DNA from: Clostridia bacterium
GTDB lineage: Bacteria > Bacillota > Clostridia > Oscillospirales > CAG-382
Direction of reading: 5' to 3'
Assembly: GCA_017549365.1 (NCBI GenBank)
Contig: JAFYUZ010000025.1
Location: 1 to 37,004 of the forward strand
Length of the DNA: 37,004 nucleotides
Positions 10,076-19,383 of this stretch are shown in pieces. The translations under genes were made by a program, and so were the position numbers. Under the pieces are notes generated by a model. That model did no database searches. It saw only the letters and a program-made list of their open reading frames with translations, and had not been told where the DNA came from. Position 1 is the first letter of the stretch. Each line of letters begins with the position of its first letter.

Positions 10076-10092
10076 TCTATGGAGGTAAAGAA

Positions 10093-11601
10093 ATGGATTT
10101 TTCAGAAAAGCTATCCAAACAAATTGATATAATAAAATCCATTCTTTCCGACGAAAAGCTTATTAACAGCAAAAATATCGAATCAAAGATATACTCCGAT
10201 CAGCCGATCATCATGAAAGCTTCGCATATGGCAGGTTTTATGCCGGACGAATATAAAAAGATGCGGGCAATTGCAAAAGATCCTCAAAATCTCGGCAGAC
10301 CCGATTCGTGGATTTTTGTTGAGCAGGGAAGATTGATGGCAGATTTTGATGACGATTACGTTTTTAACCGCGACGTAGTCAGATATTTTCCGACCTATCA
10401 ATCGCTTAATGACGAAGAACTTCGCGGATACTTTTCGTGGCGTACCAAAATAAGACTTGGAATCTATGAAAAAGCACCTCTTACTTTTGCATATATCTAT
10501 CTGTATGAGCTGCTCAATCTAATCGGATGCAATAGTCCCGACGAAGGCTTTGAAAAAATGTATGACTTTGTTTTGAAGTATTCGGAAACGGATGACGGAA
10601 TAAATAAATATGCATATACATGGATGTTTGATTTTGCGGTGTTTCACGGGCTTGATATAAGATTACTTGAAAAAATCTGTGATTTTTCCGCCGAAAAATC
10701 GATTGAAAAGCTGTTGAGATATCAAAATCTTAATGACAAAGAACTTTTCGATTCACTTGTGTTGCTTTCGTCATATAATCTTTTAAAATCAAAGGTTTAT
10801 AAACAGTACCCCAATGAACTTTGCGAAATTGTTGCAAACGTATATAAGGCATACGCCGGTCACTGCGATAAAAAATGTGAAAAAAGCCTGCACATACGCC
10901 TTTTTGGTGTTCTTTTGGAAAATACGTACAGTATGCTTTTTAATGCCGTATTTTACGGCAGAAACAGGCACAACGACGGCGAGTATGTGATAAGCCCCAT
11001 ACACAAATACACCTGCAAAGACGGCTTGTGGCGGTGTTGCAAGTATTTTGGTGTGTCAAAGAATTATTCAAGCAAGCATATTGGCATGATTCTAAAAGCA
11101 GCCGATAGAATCCTGCGAGAAAAGCTTGGTGTCACGCCTTCTCTTGCACAAGGAAAAGAACCGAAAATCCTTGTCGCCATAATAGAAAAAGAATGTGACA
11201 AGATTATTCAAAAGCAGAAAGAAGCCGAAAAAAGAAGGATTGACATCGACGTTTCAAAGCTCGACAACATTCGTATTTCGTCAACAAATATAATGGAAAA
11301 ACTGATCGTTGACGAAGAAGAATTTTTTGAAGCACAAGAAGCAGAAGCTACGAACGTTTTGGAAGTAAAAAGAACAGACCTTCCGCTTGAAGATGATGAA
11401 ATTATCCTTCTTTGTAATCTTTTGAACGGTAAAACAGATGTAAATTACGATTTTATGCTGTCTGTTGCCGTAGACAGTATCAACGATAAGATGTTTGATT
11501 ATTTCGGCGATACTATCATTGATTTTGACGGTGATCTACCCTATATTATCGAGGACTACTCAGACGAGCTGAAAGAGCTTTTGAAAGGAGAAGAAATATG
11601 A
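10093..11601 (+). CDS. sngA: TerB-domain protein, Shango defence component SngA
   Basis: The 502-residue product has a TerB N-terminal type domain around residues 70-240. Visible family features are the WxFxxxGRL segment, the block YFSWRTKIRLGIY (113-125) and FAYIYLYELLNLIG (132-145). A charged, probably coiled segment lies near residues 355-385, and the acidic C-terminal part (about 420-500) fits a TerB C-terminal domain. It starts after GGAGGT at 10081-10086 and its stop overlaps the start of the ATPase gene by 4 bases (ATGA), so translation is coupled. In the described three-gene Shango anti-phage system the TerB-like protein SngA precedes an ATPase and a helicase, exactly as here. Its molecular role is not settled; TerB domains were first known from tellurite and phage-resistance loci. 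Confidence 0.85.
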   Translation: MDFSEKLSKQIDIIKSILSDEKLINSKNIESKIYSDQPIIMKASHMAGFMPDEYKKMRAIAKDPQNLGRPDSWIFVEQGRLMADFDDDYVFNRDVVRYFPTYQSLNDEELRGYFSWRTKIRLGIYEKAPLTFAYIYLYELLNLIGCNSPDEGFEKMYDFVLKYSETDDGINKYAYTWMFDFAVFHGLDIRLLEKICDFSAEKSIEKLLRYQNLNDKELFDSLVLLSSYNLLKSKVYKQYPNELCEIVANVYKAYAGHCDKKCEKSLHIRLFGVLLENTYSMLFNAVFYGRNRHNDGEYVISPIHKYTCKDGLWRCCKYFGVSKNYSSKHIGMILKAADRILREKLGVTPSLAQGKEPKILVAIIEKECDKIIQKQKEAEKRRIDIDVSKLDNIRISSTNIMEKLIVDEEEFFEAQEAEATNVLEVKRTDLPLEDDEIILLCNLLNGKTDVNYDFMLSVAVDSINDKMFDYFGDTIIDFDGDLPYIIEDYSDELKELLKGEEI

Positions 11602-12914
11602 AGATTCCAAAGCGGATCGCATCCGCTGTTATAAATTCATTAAAAGGCGGTGTAGTTCCGAGAATCGGTCTTCCGTATATTGCAGTGGGACGCGAAAAAG
11701 AAATAGAAGCACTTCTTCATGATATTCAGATAATTTCCGAGGGTGGAGCATCTTTCAGATTTATCGTTGGAAAATATGGAAGCGGTAAGAGTTTTCTTTT
11801 GCAGACTATACGCAACCACGCTATGGACAGAAACTTTGTGGTGGCAGATGCGGATCTTTCTCCCGAAAGAAGACTCCAGGGCACAAAAGGTCAGGGGCTT
11901 GCAACTTACAAAGAGCTGATGAGCAATCTGTCCACAAAAACACGTCCCGAGGGCGGAGCGTTGACACTTATACTTGACAGATGGATAAACTCTGTCAGAA
12001 ACGACGTTTTGACTCAAAACAACATTTCTCCCGAATCTCCTTTGTTTAATGAACTTGTAGAAAAGCAGATTTACGAAGTGATAAATTCACTAAGCGACAT
12101 GGTACACGGCTTTGATTTTGCAAGATTACTATCTGTCTATTACAAGTCGTACGTCAGCGGTCTTGACGATGAAAAAGCCAAGGTTGTAAAATGGTTCAGA
12201 GGCGAGTATACAACAAAAAGCGAAGCGAAAGCAGAGCTTGGCGTAAACATTGTTATAACAGACGACGATTGGTACGAATATATAAAGCTTTTTGCTTCTT
12301 TTCTTAAAAAGGCGGGATATTCGGGTTTGCTCGTGCTTGTTGATGAACTTGTAAATATCTACAAGATACCAAACAGCATCACCAGACAGTATAATTACGA
12401 AAAGATCCTAACTATCTACAACGATACTTTGCAGGGTAAAGCTTCGCATCTCGGTGTGATAATGTGCGGAACACCCCAGTGTGTCGAGGACACGAGAAGA
12501 GGAGTGTACAGCTACGAAGCCTTGAGATCGCGCCTTGCAAGGGGACATTTTTCCAACGAGGATTTCAACGACATGCTGTCGCCCGTGATTTATCTTGAAC
12601 CTCTCACTTATGAAGAAATGCTTGTTCTTTGCGAAAAGCTTTCGTGTATACACGGCGAATTGTTTGACTATCTTCCCAAAATCACGCAGGACGATCTGAT
12701 ATCATTTATCAAAATTGAGTTTGCACGCATCGGTGCCGAAAAGCACATTACACCGCGTGAGGTGATAAGGGATTTTATTGAAGTTTTAAATCTTGCATAT
12801 CAGAACCCGAACGTTTCGGTGGCGCAGATAATTTCGTCTGATTCTTTTGTATTTGCAAAAGGCGATGATACAGGCGATTCGGTAAATGAAGATCTTGCAG
12901 AATTTGAAATTTGA
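11598..12914 (+). CDS. sngB: P-loop ATPase (DUF2791/BrxD-like), Shango component SngB
   Basis: The 438-residue product is an AAA-type ATPase of the DUF2791 family, which also contains BrxD of BREX systems. Walker A is GKYGSGKS at residues 58-65 and Walker B is VLVDE, with the acidic pair at Asp249-Glu250. The N-terminal opening (IASAVINSLKGGVVPRIGLPYIAVGREKEIEAL) is typical of the family. The start overlaps the sngA stop (ATGA at 11598-11601) and has AAAGGAG at 11584-11590. Family knowledge suggests it works with the neighbouring helicase as a nucleic-acid sensing or remodelling pair. BREX is an alternative home for a BrxD/helicase pair, but no pglX, pglZ or brxC gene is present here, while the TerB-domain gene in front matches Shango. 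Confidence 0.88.
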   Translation: MKIPKRIASAVINSLKGGVVPRIGLPYIAVGREKEIEALLHDIQIISEGGASFRFIVGKYGSGKSFLLQTIRNHAMDRNFVVADADLSPERRLQGTKGQGLATYKELMSNLSTKTRPEGGALTLILDRWINSVRNDVLTQNNISPESPLFNELVEKQIYEVINSLSDMVHGFDFARLLSVYYKSYVSGLDDEKAKVVKWFRGEYTTKSEAKAELGVNIVITDDDWYEYIKLFASFLKKAGYSGLLVLVDELVNIYKIPNSITRQYNYEKILTIYNDTLQGKASHLGVIMCGTPQCVEDTRRGVYSYEALRSRLARGHFSNEDFNDMLSPVIYLEPLTYEEMLVLCEKLSCIHGELFDYLPKITQDDLISFIKIEFARIGAEKHITPREVIRDFIEVLNLAYQNPNVSVAQIISSDSFVFAKGDDTGDSVNEDLAEFEI

Positions 12915-12928
12915 TAAAGGAGGTTGTC

Positions 12929-15169
12929 ATGGACGTATTTGAACGTTATGCACCTTTTATAAGAGAATTTATATACCGAAACGGTTGGCAAAATCTGCGC
13001 GGAATACAGGTTGCCGCGGCCGAGGCAATTTTTGATACTGACGAAAATCTTTTACTTTCGGCATCCACCGCATCGGGAAAAACCGAAGCGGCATTTTTTC
13101 CGATACTCACACAGTTTGCGCAAGATCCGCCAAGATCTGTCGGGGCAATATATATCGGCCCTCTGAAAGCTTTGATAAACGATCAGTTCTCGCGATTGAA
13201 TGATCTGTGCGCCGAAGTTTGCATTCCTGTTTGGCATTGGCACGGAGACGTATCCGCAAGCCACAAGGCAAAGCTTTTGAAAAACCCGTCGGGCATTCTG
13301 CAGATAACTCCCGAATCGCTCGAAGCTTTGCTTTTACATAAGCACGCGGCAATTGCAAAGCTGTTTTGCGATCTCAGATACATCGTTATAGACGAAGTAC
13401 ATTCGTTGATGCGCGGCGACAGAGGCGGACAAACGATGTGCCTTATTGAAAGATTATCCGCCATGGCGGGCGTAAATCCGAGGCGTATCGGTCTTTCGGC
13501 AACTCTGGGCAGTCCTGAGGACACAGGAGCCTTTTTGTCGCTTGGCACGGGCAGAAGGACTCTGATTCCAAAAATCGATTCTGCGGGCGCAAAATGGCGC
13601 CTGTCTGTAGAGCATTTTTATATTTCGGGTTCGCAGGCTTCCGAAGATGAAAAGGTTGAGAATGCTCTTGAGGTTCTTGATTCTTCAACAGATATTGCCC
13701 CCGATGCGGCAGACCCCGGAATCGGCTACATCTACGAGCATACGCGCGGAAAGAAATGTCTTGTTTTTGTAAATTCAAGAGAAGAGTGCGAAACGGTTAC
13801 AACAACTCTGCGAAGATATTGCGAATTCAAGGGAGATAGCGACAGATTTCTTATTCATCACGGTAATCTTTCTGCATCATATCGCGAAACAGCAGAAGAA
13901 GTTATGAAGGATGATGAAGAATTCAAAACAACGGTAACCACCGCAACCCTTGAACTCGGCATTGACATCGGAAAACTTGAAAGAGCTTTTCAAATAGATG
14001 CACCTGCCACAGTGTCATCTTTTCTGCAACGTATGGGACGAACCGGAAGACGCGGAAATCCCTGCGAAATGTGGTTTGTTATCCGCGAAGAGCAACCCGA
14101 AGCACGTGCGCTTTTGCCATCCACCGTGCCGTGGAAATTGATTCAGGCAATTTCTCTTGTTCAACTGTATCTGGAAGAAAAATGGGTCGAACCGCAAATT
14201 CTCACGCGGCTGCCATACAGCCTTCTTTATCACCAGACAATGAGCACTCTTGCGTCCTGCGGAGAACTGACACCAAAAGCACTTGCATCAAAAATACTTT
14301 CCCTTGCGGTTTTCAGAAATATATCTGCAGATGATTACAAGCTACTTTTACGTCATCTGATTGATATAGATCATATCCAAAAAACGCAAGAAGGGGGGCT
14401 TATTGTCGGAATCGCGGGAGAACGCGTTGTAAACAACTTTAAGTTCTATGCAGTTTTCGTTGAAAGCGAAGAATATACTGTCCGATGCGGTTCTCAAGAG
14501 CTTGGTACCATCGTAAAACCACCACCTGTAGGTGAAAAAATTGCAATTGCGGGCCACGTTTGGATCGTTGAAGAAATCGACCACAAGCGCAGACTTATAT
14601 ATTGCGAACAAGTGAAGGGGATAGTCCCTGCATTTTTCGGCCTTTGTCCCGGAGATATAAATACAAGGATACTTGAACGAATGAAAAAAGTGCTCGAAGA
14701 GGAAGTGCAGTATAAGTATCTTATGAAAAACTCTGTGGCGCGCCTTGAAAAGGCACGTTTTTCGGCAAAAAATTCTATGATCCTTTCGGAACCTCTTGTC
14801 TGTCTCGGCGGGGATATGTGGTGTTTGTTCCCATGGCTCGGAACTTATGCTTTCTTTGCAATAGAACGCTTTCTTAAGCTGAAATGCAAGGATATTCTTG
14901 GTATTACGGGGCTTGATTCCTGCCGACCGTATTATCTGCAATTCAAAATGAAGGCAAGCAGGGAAGAGTTTTTCAGATGTATTTTCGATCAGATAAACAA
15001 GCCTTTTGATCCGATGGAACTTGTTTATCCCGGTGAAGTTCCGGTTTTTGATAAATACGACGAGTACGTACCCGCAGAACTTATAAAGAAAGGTTTTGCA
15101 TACGGTGTACTCGATATTGAAGGTATGAAAAACAGAATACTTGGTTGGCAAAAAGAAATCCAATTTTAA
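12929..15169 (+). CDS. sngC: Lhr-like DEAD/DEAH-box helicase, Shango component SngC
   Basis: The 746-residue product is a superfamily 2 helicase. Motif I is ASTASGKT (residues 45-52), motif II DEVH (155-158), motif III SAT (190-192), motif IV region CLVFVNSREE (277-286) and motif VI QRMGRTGRR (367-375). The region after residue 380 is Lhr-like, including a late domain with the LGTIVKPPPVGEKIAIAGH stretch. ATG 12929 is chosen because AAAGGAGG lies at 12916-12923; a longer frame opening with TTG at 12911 would place that site inside the gene. It sits 14 bases after sngB and ends the operon before a strong terminator. It probably unwinds or translocates on phage or invader DNA as the motor of the system. 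The gene is intact. Confidence 0.9.
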   Translation: MDVFERYAPFIREFIYRNGWQNLRGIQVAAAEAIFDTDENLLLSASTASGKTEAAFFPILTQFAQDPPRSVGAIYIGPLKALINDQFSRLNDLCAEVCIPVWHWHGDVSASHKAKLLKNPSGILQITPESLEALLLHKHAAIAKLFCDLRYIVIDEVHSLMRGDRGGQTMCLIERLSAMAGVNPRRIGLSATLGSPEDTGAFLSLGTGRRTLIPKIDSAGAKWRLSVEHFYISGSQASEDEKVENALEVLDSSTDIAPDAADPGIGYIYEHTRGKKCLVFVNSREECETVTTTLRRYCEFKGDSDRFLIHHGNLSASYRETAEEVMKDDEEFKTTVTTATLELGIDIGKLERAFQIDAPATVSSFLQRMGRTGRRGNPCEMWFVIREEQPEARALLPSTVPWKLIQAISLVQLYLEEKWVEPQILTRLPYSLLYHQTMSTLASCGELTPKALASKILSLAVFRNISADDYKLLLRHLIDIDHIQKTQEGGLIVGIAGERVVNNFKFYAVFVESEEYTVRCGSQELGTIVKPPPVGEKIAIAGHVWIVEEIDHKRRLIYCEQVKGIVPAFFGLCPGDINTRILERMKKVLEEEVQYKYLMKNSVARLEKARFSAKNSMILSEPLVCLGGDMWCLFPWLGTYAFFAIERFLKLKCKDILGITGLDSCRPYYLQFKMKASREEFFRCIFDQINKPFDPMELVYPGEVPVFDKYDEYVPAELIKKGFAYGVLDIEGMKNRILGWQKEIQF

Positions 15170-15172
15170 AAC

Positions 15173-15210
15173 AAAACTCCGAAGAATCATCTTCGGAGTT
15201 TTTAACTTTT
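15173..15210 (+). terminator. Terminator after sngC, possibly bidirectional
   Basis: A perfect 13-base-pair stem, with arms at 15173-15185 and 15190-15202 and the core CTCCGAAGA, closes on an ATCA loop and is followed by a T-rich run. An A-rich stretch on the left side means it could also stop minus-strand transcription arriving from the methyltransferase gene that ends at 15300. Confidence 0.9.
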
Positions 15211-15299
15211 TTCAAGTATTATGCCTTAAAATTCGTCTGGGTAAAGTGTAGAAAGTTTTAGTTTCTTGCTGTTTTTATAAAAATATGCAGATCAACCTA

Positions 15300-16523
15300 T
15301 TACACAACCTGAAAAATATAAAATTTAAGATAGTCTGTTTCGGGTACGTTCCAAAGAATGGGGTGGTCGGGTGCCTGTTGGCGGGCCTCTATCTGTTTAA
15401 GCGAAACCCCCGCGTCACGAGCCGCACTTTTCAACATTTTAACAAAAAGTTCGTCTTTCATAAAGTGAGAGCAGGAGCAGGTTGCAAAATAGCCGCCACG
15501 GGGAAGAAGTTTGAGAGCGCGATAATTTATTTCCTTGTATCCTCTTTCGGCGTTGCCCACCGTTTTTCTGCTTTTTGTAAAAGCAGGCGGATCAAGGATT
15601 ACGAAATCGTAATAGTTGTTTTTTTCTTTTTCAAGAGAGGGAAGAAGGTCGAAAACGTCAGCGGTTACAAAATCCATTCTATCCGAAAGTCCGTTTCGCA
15701 AAGCGTTCGCTTTTGCACATTCGATTGCTGTTGCGGACACATCAACCGCAGTTACGTGCTCTGCACCGCCAAAAGCGGCATTGAGAGCAAAAGAACCTGT
15801 GTGAGTGAAACAGTCAAGCACCTTTTTGCCCTTTGCAAGACGTGCAATCTCTTTTCTGTTATACTTTTGGTCAAGGAAAAATCCCGTTTTCTGACCATTT
15901 TCAAAATCAACCTTATAGAAAACGCCGTTTTCGCATATTTCGGTATAAGTCTCTTGCTGATGCGGTATTTTTTCGTACCAACCTTTGTACTGTGAAAGTC
16001 CTTCAAGCTCTCTTATGGCAACGTCGTTTCGTTCATAAATGCCTTTTACCGAAACTCCGATTTTTGTAAGCTCGTCGTATACTATTTCATAAATCATATC
16101 TTTGATATTATCTATACCGAAAGACAGAACTTGGGTCACTATGATATCGGAAAACTTGTCAACAGTAAGACCGGGCAGACCGTCAGCTTCACCGAAAATA
16201 AGACGGCAACACGAAAAATCATCCTGCATAACTGTTTTTCTGTATTCAATTGCATATTTGATTCTGCGCTCAAAAAAGCTTTTTTCAAATTTTTCGTTGG
16301 CGTTATCGGACAGAATTCTGACGCGAATTTTGCTGTGTACGCTGTAAAATCCTGTGCCGAGGTAAGATCCTTTTTGAGAAAAAACATCAACCAATTCACC
16401 GTTTTTGATGGTTTCTGTTGAGTTTGTGATTTCTGCGTCATATACCCACGGATGTCCGCTTTTGATAGAATATTCTGCTTTTTTTGTGATTGTTACAAAA
16501 GGGAAGTTTCTTTGATTTTTCAT
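15300..16523 (-). CDS. rlmI: RlmI-like 23S rRNA (cytosine-C5) methyltransferase
   Basis: The 407-residue product belongs to the RlmI/YwbD family of SAM-dependent rRNA large-subunit methyltransferases. An N-terminal PUA-like domain with SGHPWVYDAEI lies near residues 22-32. The SAM-binding motif I is VLDCFTHTGSFA (235-246), the catalytic-domain motif is LDPPAF (310-315) and the cysteine motif is TCSCSHF (348-354). FENGQKTGFFLDQ (207-219) is also characteristic. Length is normal for the family. It would methylate a cytosine of 23S rRNA, C1962 in Escherichia coli numbering; the exact target here is inferred from homology. It begins 15 bases after the AraC gene on the same strand, so a housekeeping enzyme appears to be co-transcribed with a sugar-locus regulator. 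Confidence 0.9.
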   Translation of the reverse strand: MKNQRNFPFVTITKKAEYSIKSGHPWVYDAEITNSTETIKNGELVDVFSQKGSYLGTGFYSVHSKIRVRILSDNANEKFEKSFFERRIKYAIEYRKTVMQDDFSCCRLIFGEADGLPGLTVDKFSDIIVTQVLSFGIDNIKDMIYEIVYDELTKIGVSVKGIYERNDVAIRELEGLSQYKGWYEKIPHQQETYTEICENGVFYKVDFENGQKTGFFLDQKYNRKEIARLAKGKKVLDCFTHTGSFALNAAFGGAEHVTAVDVSATAIECAKANALRNGLSDRMDFVTADVFDLLPSLEKEKNNYYDFVILDPPAFTKSRKTVGNAERGYKEINYRALKLLPRGGYFATCSCSHFMKDELFVKMLKSAARDAGVSLKQIEARQQAPDHPILWNVPETDYLKFYIFQVV

Positions 16524-16538
16524 TTTTAATCCTCTGAA

Positions 16539-17384
16539 TCAATGTGAATTTCTGAACAGTTTCGGTGTTGTATTTTTATATTTTTTAAAGGTTTTGATAA
16601 AATAACTCAGATCATTGAAACCGCACGAAAAAGCTATTTCTGTTATTCCCATATCGGTGGATATCAAAGCTTTGGATGCTTTTTCTATTCTGTACGCGTT
16701 GAGATATTCAAACGCGGTCATTCCTGTCATGCCTTTAAAGATTACACAGAAGTATTTCGGCGAAACATCAACGGCTTTGGACATTTCTTCAAGACTGATC
16801 TGGGACCTGTAGTTTTCGCGCATGTATTCAATGGCTTTTTTTAACTTGATCAGATTTTTATCCTTAAGAAAATTGCTGTATGATGTGTTTTCCGAAAAAA
16901 GCTTTTCGCGGCAGATCACTGCAAACAACTCATAAAGATATCCGATCGCCGACAATTGATAGCCGGGATCCGAAAGCGAAAAAGAATCAAACAGTTTGCA
17001 TACTGTTTCAAAAAGTGCGGAATTTTCGGATCTGATTCGGTGATAAATAAAAAGTGTGTGGTTGACAAGACCCGAAGAGATGCTTTTGCCGTCATCTGTG
17101 CAAACAAGGATTTTTTCGGGGTCAAAAACCATACATTCGTATATGCAATCACTTGGCGTCGCTCCGTGAACGATTTCCGGGTTTACAAAAACAATGTCGT
17201 TTTCTGTCATTTCTATTTCGACGTTGTTCAGATACACGGTAAGTTTGCCTTTTAAAACACGTATGATCTCAAGTTCTTTGTGCCAGTGATGCTGCATTAT
17301 GTACTTCGGGTGGTTTTCATCCAGATGATAAAAACCAACAGGGAAACTTTCGTTTCCGCGCTCTGTCAGCTCGTTATATACCAT
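16539..17384 (-). CDS. AraC family transcriptional regulator, divergent from fucI
   Basis: The 281-residue product has an N-terminal cupin-like sensing domain ([16 protein letters not shown], then [14 protein letters not shown] strands) and a C-terminal AraC double helix-turn-helix. The first helix-turn-helix is [21 protein letters not shown]; the second includes [20 protein letters not shown] before [12 protein letters not shown] at 17384 is preferred because GGAG (complement of 17392-17395) lies 7 bases upstream; the longer frame opens with TTG at 17405. It is divergent from L-fucose isomerase with a 133-base shared control region, so it probably regulates fucI in response to L-fucose or a related sugar. 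The ligand is inferred from position only. Confidence 0.9.
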   Translation of the reverse strand: MVYNELTERGNESFPVGFYHLDENHPKYIMQHHWHKELEIIRVLKGKLTVYLNNVEIEMTENDIVFVNPEIVHGATPSDCIYECMVFDPEKILVCTDDGKSISSGLVNHTLFIYHRIRSENSALFETVCKLFDSFSLSDPGYQLSAIGYLYELFAVICREKLFSENTSYSNFLKDKNLIKLKKAIEYMRENYRSQISLEEMSKAVDVSPKYFCVIFKGMTGMTAFEYLNAYRIEKASKALISTDMGITEIAFSCGFNDLSYFIKTFKKYKNTTPKLFRNSH

Positions 17385-17433
17385 ATTCCAGCTCCGTTTG
17401 TGCAAAAATAAGAATATTGTTTTGTTTTTTTCT

Positions 17434-17463
17434 ATTATATCACAAGTAATATATGCTTTTCAA
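17434..17463 (-). promoter_or_regulatory. Promoter of the AraC-rlmI unit
   Basis: On the minus strand TTGAAA (complement of 17458-17463), an 18-base spacer and TATAAT (complement of 17434-17439) form a near-consensus promoter. A TGA triplet precedes the -10 box, giving an extended -10. It reads toward the AraC start at 17384. Confidence 0.65.
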
Positions 17464-17486
17464 GTATATAATTATAATATATGCTT
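17447..17486. promoter_or_regulatory. 12-base direct repeat in the fucI/araC control region
   Basis: TAATATATGCTT occurs exactly at 17447-17458 and again at 17475-17486, a 28-base period. The region also holds two TATAAT-like hexamers on the plus strand (17467-17472 and 17473-17478), neither with a good -35 box, as expected for an activator-dependent fucI promoter. AraC proteins usually bind direct half-sites, so this is a candidate operator. The sequence is very AT-rich, so chance repetition is possible. Confidence 0.4.
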
Positions 17487-17517
17487 ATTTGTAGAAATAA
17501 AAGGAGGAAAATATATC

Positions 17518-19320
17518 ATGGCTAAAAACAGACTTATCGGAGATTATCCCGTAATCGGCATCCGTCCCACCATTGACGGAAGAAGAGGACCTTTGAAGGT
17601 TCGTGAATCACTCGAAGAACAGACAATGAATATGGCAAAATCAGCCGCAAAGCTCATTTCTGAAAACCTTTGCTATTCAAACGGCGATCCTGTAAAGGTA
17701 ATCATTGCCGATACAACCATCGGTCGAGTTGCAGAGGCTGCACAGTGTGCAGACAAATTCAAAAAAGAGGGAGTTGACATCACCCTCACCGTAACACCTT
17801 GTTGGTGCTACGGTTCTGAAACCATGGATATGGATCCAATGACCATTAAGGGTGTTTGGGGCTTCAATGGCACCGAACGTCCGGGCGCCGTGTATCTTGC
17901 CTCGGTTCTTGCATCCCATGCACAAAAGGGACTTCCAGCATTCGGTATCTACGGTCACGACGTTCAGGATGCGGATTCGACAGAGATCCCCGATGACGTA
18001 AGAACGAAGATCTTGAGATTTGCACGCGCCGCAGTTGCAGCCGCAACAATGCGCGGAAAGTCTTATCTGCAGATCGGATCGATAACAATGGGTATTGGCG
18101 GATCTATTATGGATACTGCATTCTTCGAAGAATATCTTGGCATGCGTGTTGAATCTGTTGACGAGGTAGAGATCATCCGCAGAATGACCGAAGGAATCTA
18201 CGACAAAGAAGAGTTTGAAAAAGCTCTTAAGTGGACAAAGGAAAACTGCAAAGAAGGCTTTGACAAAAACCCCGACTTTGTACGCGAAACCAACGAAAAG
18301 AAGGAAGAATCTTGGGAATTTGTCGTTAAAATGATGTGTATAATCAAGGATCTTTTCAACGGCAACAAGAAACTTTCTCCCGAATTCGAAGAAGAATCCG
18401 TTGGTCACAACGCCATCGCAGGCGGTTTCCAGGGTCAGAGACAGTGGACAGACTTTTATCCTAACTGCGATTTCCCCGAATCGCTTCTTAACACATCTTT
18501 TGACTGGGAAGGTGCAAGAGAGCCTTACATTCTCGCCACAGAAAACGATACTTTAAACGGCGTTTGCATGCTCTTTGGCAAGCTTCTTACAAACACAGCG
18601 CAGATTTTTGCAGACGTTCGTACATACTGGAGTCCCGAAGCTGTCAAAAAAGCAACAGGCTACGATATAGAAGGTGTTGCAAAGCAGTCGGGAGGATTCA
18701 TCCACCTTATCAATTCCGGCGCGGCTTGTCTTGACGCCTGCGGCGAATCCAAAGATGAAAACGGCAACGGTTGCATCAAGCGCTTCTGGGAAATGACTGA
18801 AAAGGACATCGACGCCTGCCTTAAGGCAACAGAATGGTGTGCGGCAGACAAGGGATATTTCCGCGGCGGCGGATTCTCGTCCAGATTCGAAACAAGATGC
18901 GAAATGCCTTGTACCATGATCAGATTGAACCTTGTTAAGGGTCTTGGACCTGTTATGCAGATTGCCGAAGGCTGGACGGTTGAACTTCCCGAGGAAGTTT
19001 CTGACAAGCTTTGGAAGCGCACAGACTACACATGGCCCTGCACTTGGTTTGCACCCAGAACAACAGGCGAAGGACCTTTCAAGAGCGCGTACGACGTTAT
19101 GAACAACTGGGGCGCTAACCATGGTTCGATCTCCTACGGTCACATCGGCGCTGACATCATCACACTTTGTTCGATTCTTCGCATTCCCGTTTGCATGCAC
19201 AACGTTCCCGAAGAAGATATTTATCGTCCGTCTTCTTGGAACGCATTTGGTATGGACAAAGAAGGCCAGGATTTCAGAGCTTGTGCCGCATACGGTCCTA
19301 TGTACAAGAACATCAGATAA
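17518..19320 (+). CDS. fucI: L-fucose isomerase
   Basis: The 600-residue product converts L-fucose to L-fuculose (EC 5.3.1.25), the first step of cytoplasmic fucose use, with a bound divalent metal. It aligns along its length with the Escherichia coli enzyme: [20 protein letters not shown] near the N-terminus, [31 protein letters not shown] and [10 protein letters not shown]. Catalytic and metal residues match: Glu342 in TENDTLNGV, Asp366 in [10 protein letters not shown] and His535 in WGANHG. The ATG at 17518 is chosen because AAAGGAGG precedes it; an upstream in-frame extension from 17398 is AT-rich, non-homologous and overlaps the promoter region. No fuculokinase or fuculose-phosphate aldolase lies nearby, so downstream steps are encoded elsewhere. 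Related enzymes also act on D-arabinose, so specificity is not certain. Rare Leu and Ser codons are avoided. Confidence 0.96.
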   Translation: MAKNRLIGDYPVIGIRPTIDGRRGPLKVRESLEEQTMNMAKSAAKLISENLCYSNGDPVKVIIADTTIGRVAEAAQCADKFKKEGVDITLTVTPCWCYGSETMDMDPMTIKGVWGFNGTERPGAVYLASVLASHAQKGLPAFGIYGHDVQDADSTEIPDDVRTKILRFARAAVAAATMRGKSYLQIGSITMGIGGSIMDTAFFEEYLGMRVESVDEVEIIRRMTEGIYDKEEFEKALKWTKENCKEGFDKNPDFVRETNEKKEESWEFVVKMMCIIKDLFNGNKKLSPEFEEESVGHNAIAGGFQGQRQWTDFYPNCDFPESLLNTSFDWEGAREPYILATENDTLNGVCMLFGKLLTNTAQIFADVRTYWSPEAVKKATGYDIEGVAKQSGGFIHLINSGAACLDACGESKDENGNGCIKRFWEMTEKDIDACLKATEWCAADKGYFRGGGFSSRFETRCEMPCTMIRLNLVKGLGPVMQIAEGWTVELPEEVSDKLWKRTDYTWPCTWFAPRTTGEGPFKSAYDVMNNWGANHGSISYGHIGADIITLCSILRIPVCMHNVPEEDIYRPSSWNAFGMDKEGQDFRACAAYGPMYKNIR

Positions 19321-19334
19321 CAATAAACAAAGAT

Positions 19335-19370
19335 AAAAAGGTTGAGCGTTTGCTCAACCTTTTTGCTTTT
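19335..19370 (+). terminator. Bidirectional terminator between fucI and the second AraC gene
   Basis: Arms AAAAAGGTTGAGC (19335-19347) and GCTCAACCTTTTT (19352-19364) form a perfect 13-base-pair stem around a GTTT loop. Flanking A and T runs allow it to work for both convergent genes: fucI, which ends at 19320, and the AraC gene, which ends at 19384. Confidence 0.92.
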
Positions 19371-19383
19371 GATAACGCATTTT

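Noticed and set aside
11598..15169. BREX type 2 partial cluster (BrxD plus helicase)
   Set aside because: No pglW, pglX or pglZ genes are present, and the gene in front encodes a TerB-domain protein, which fits Shango better.
17398..17517. Upstream extension of fucI with a hydrophobic start resembling a signal peptide
   Set aside because: It is translated promoter DNA: very AT-rich, absent from known FucI, and a strong ribosome binding site precedes the ATG at 17518.
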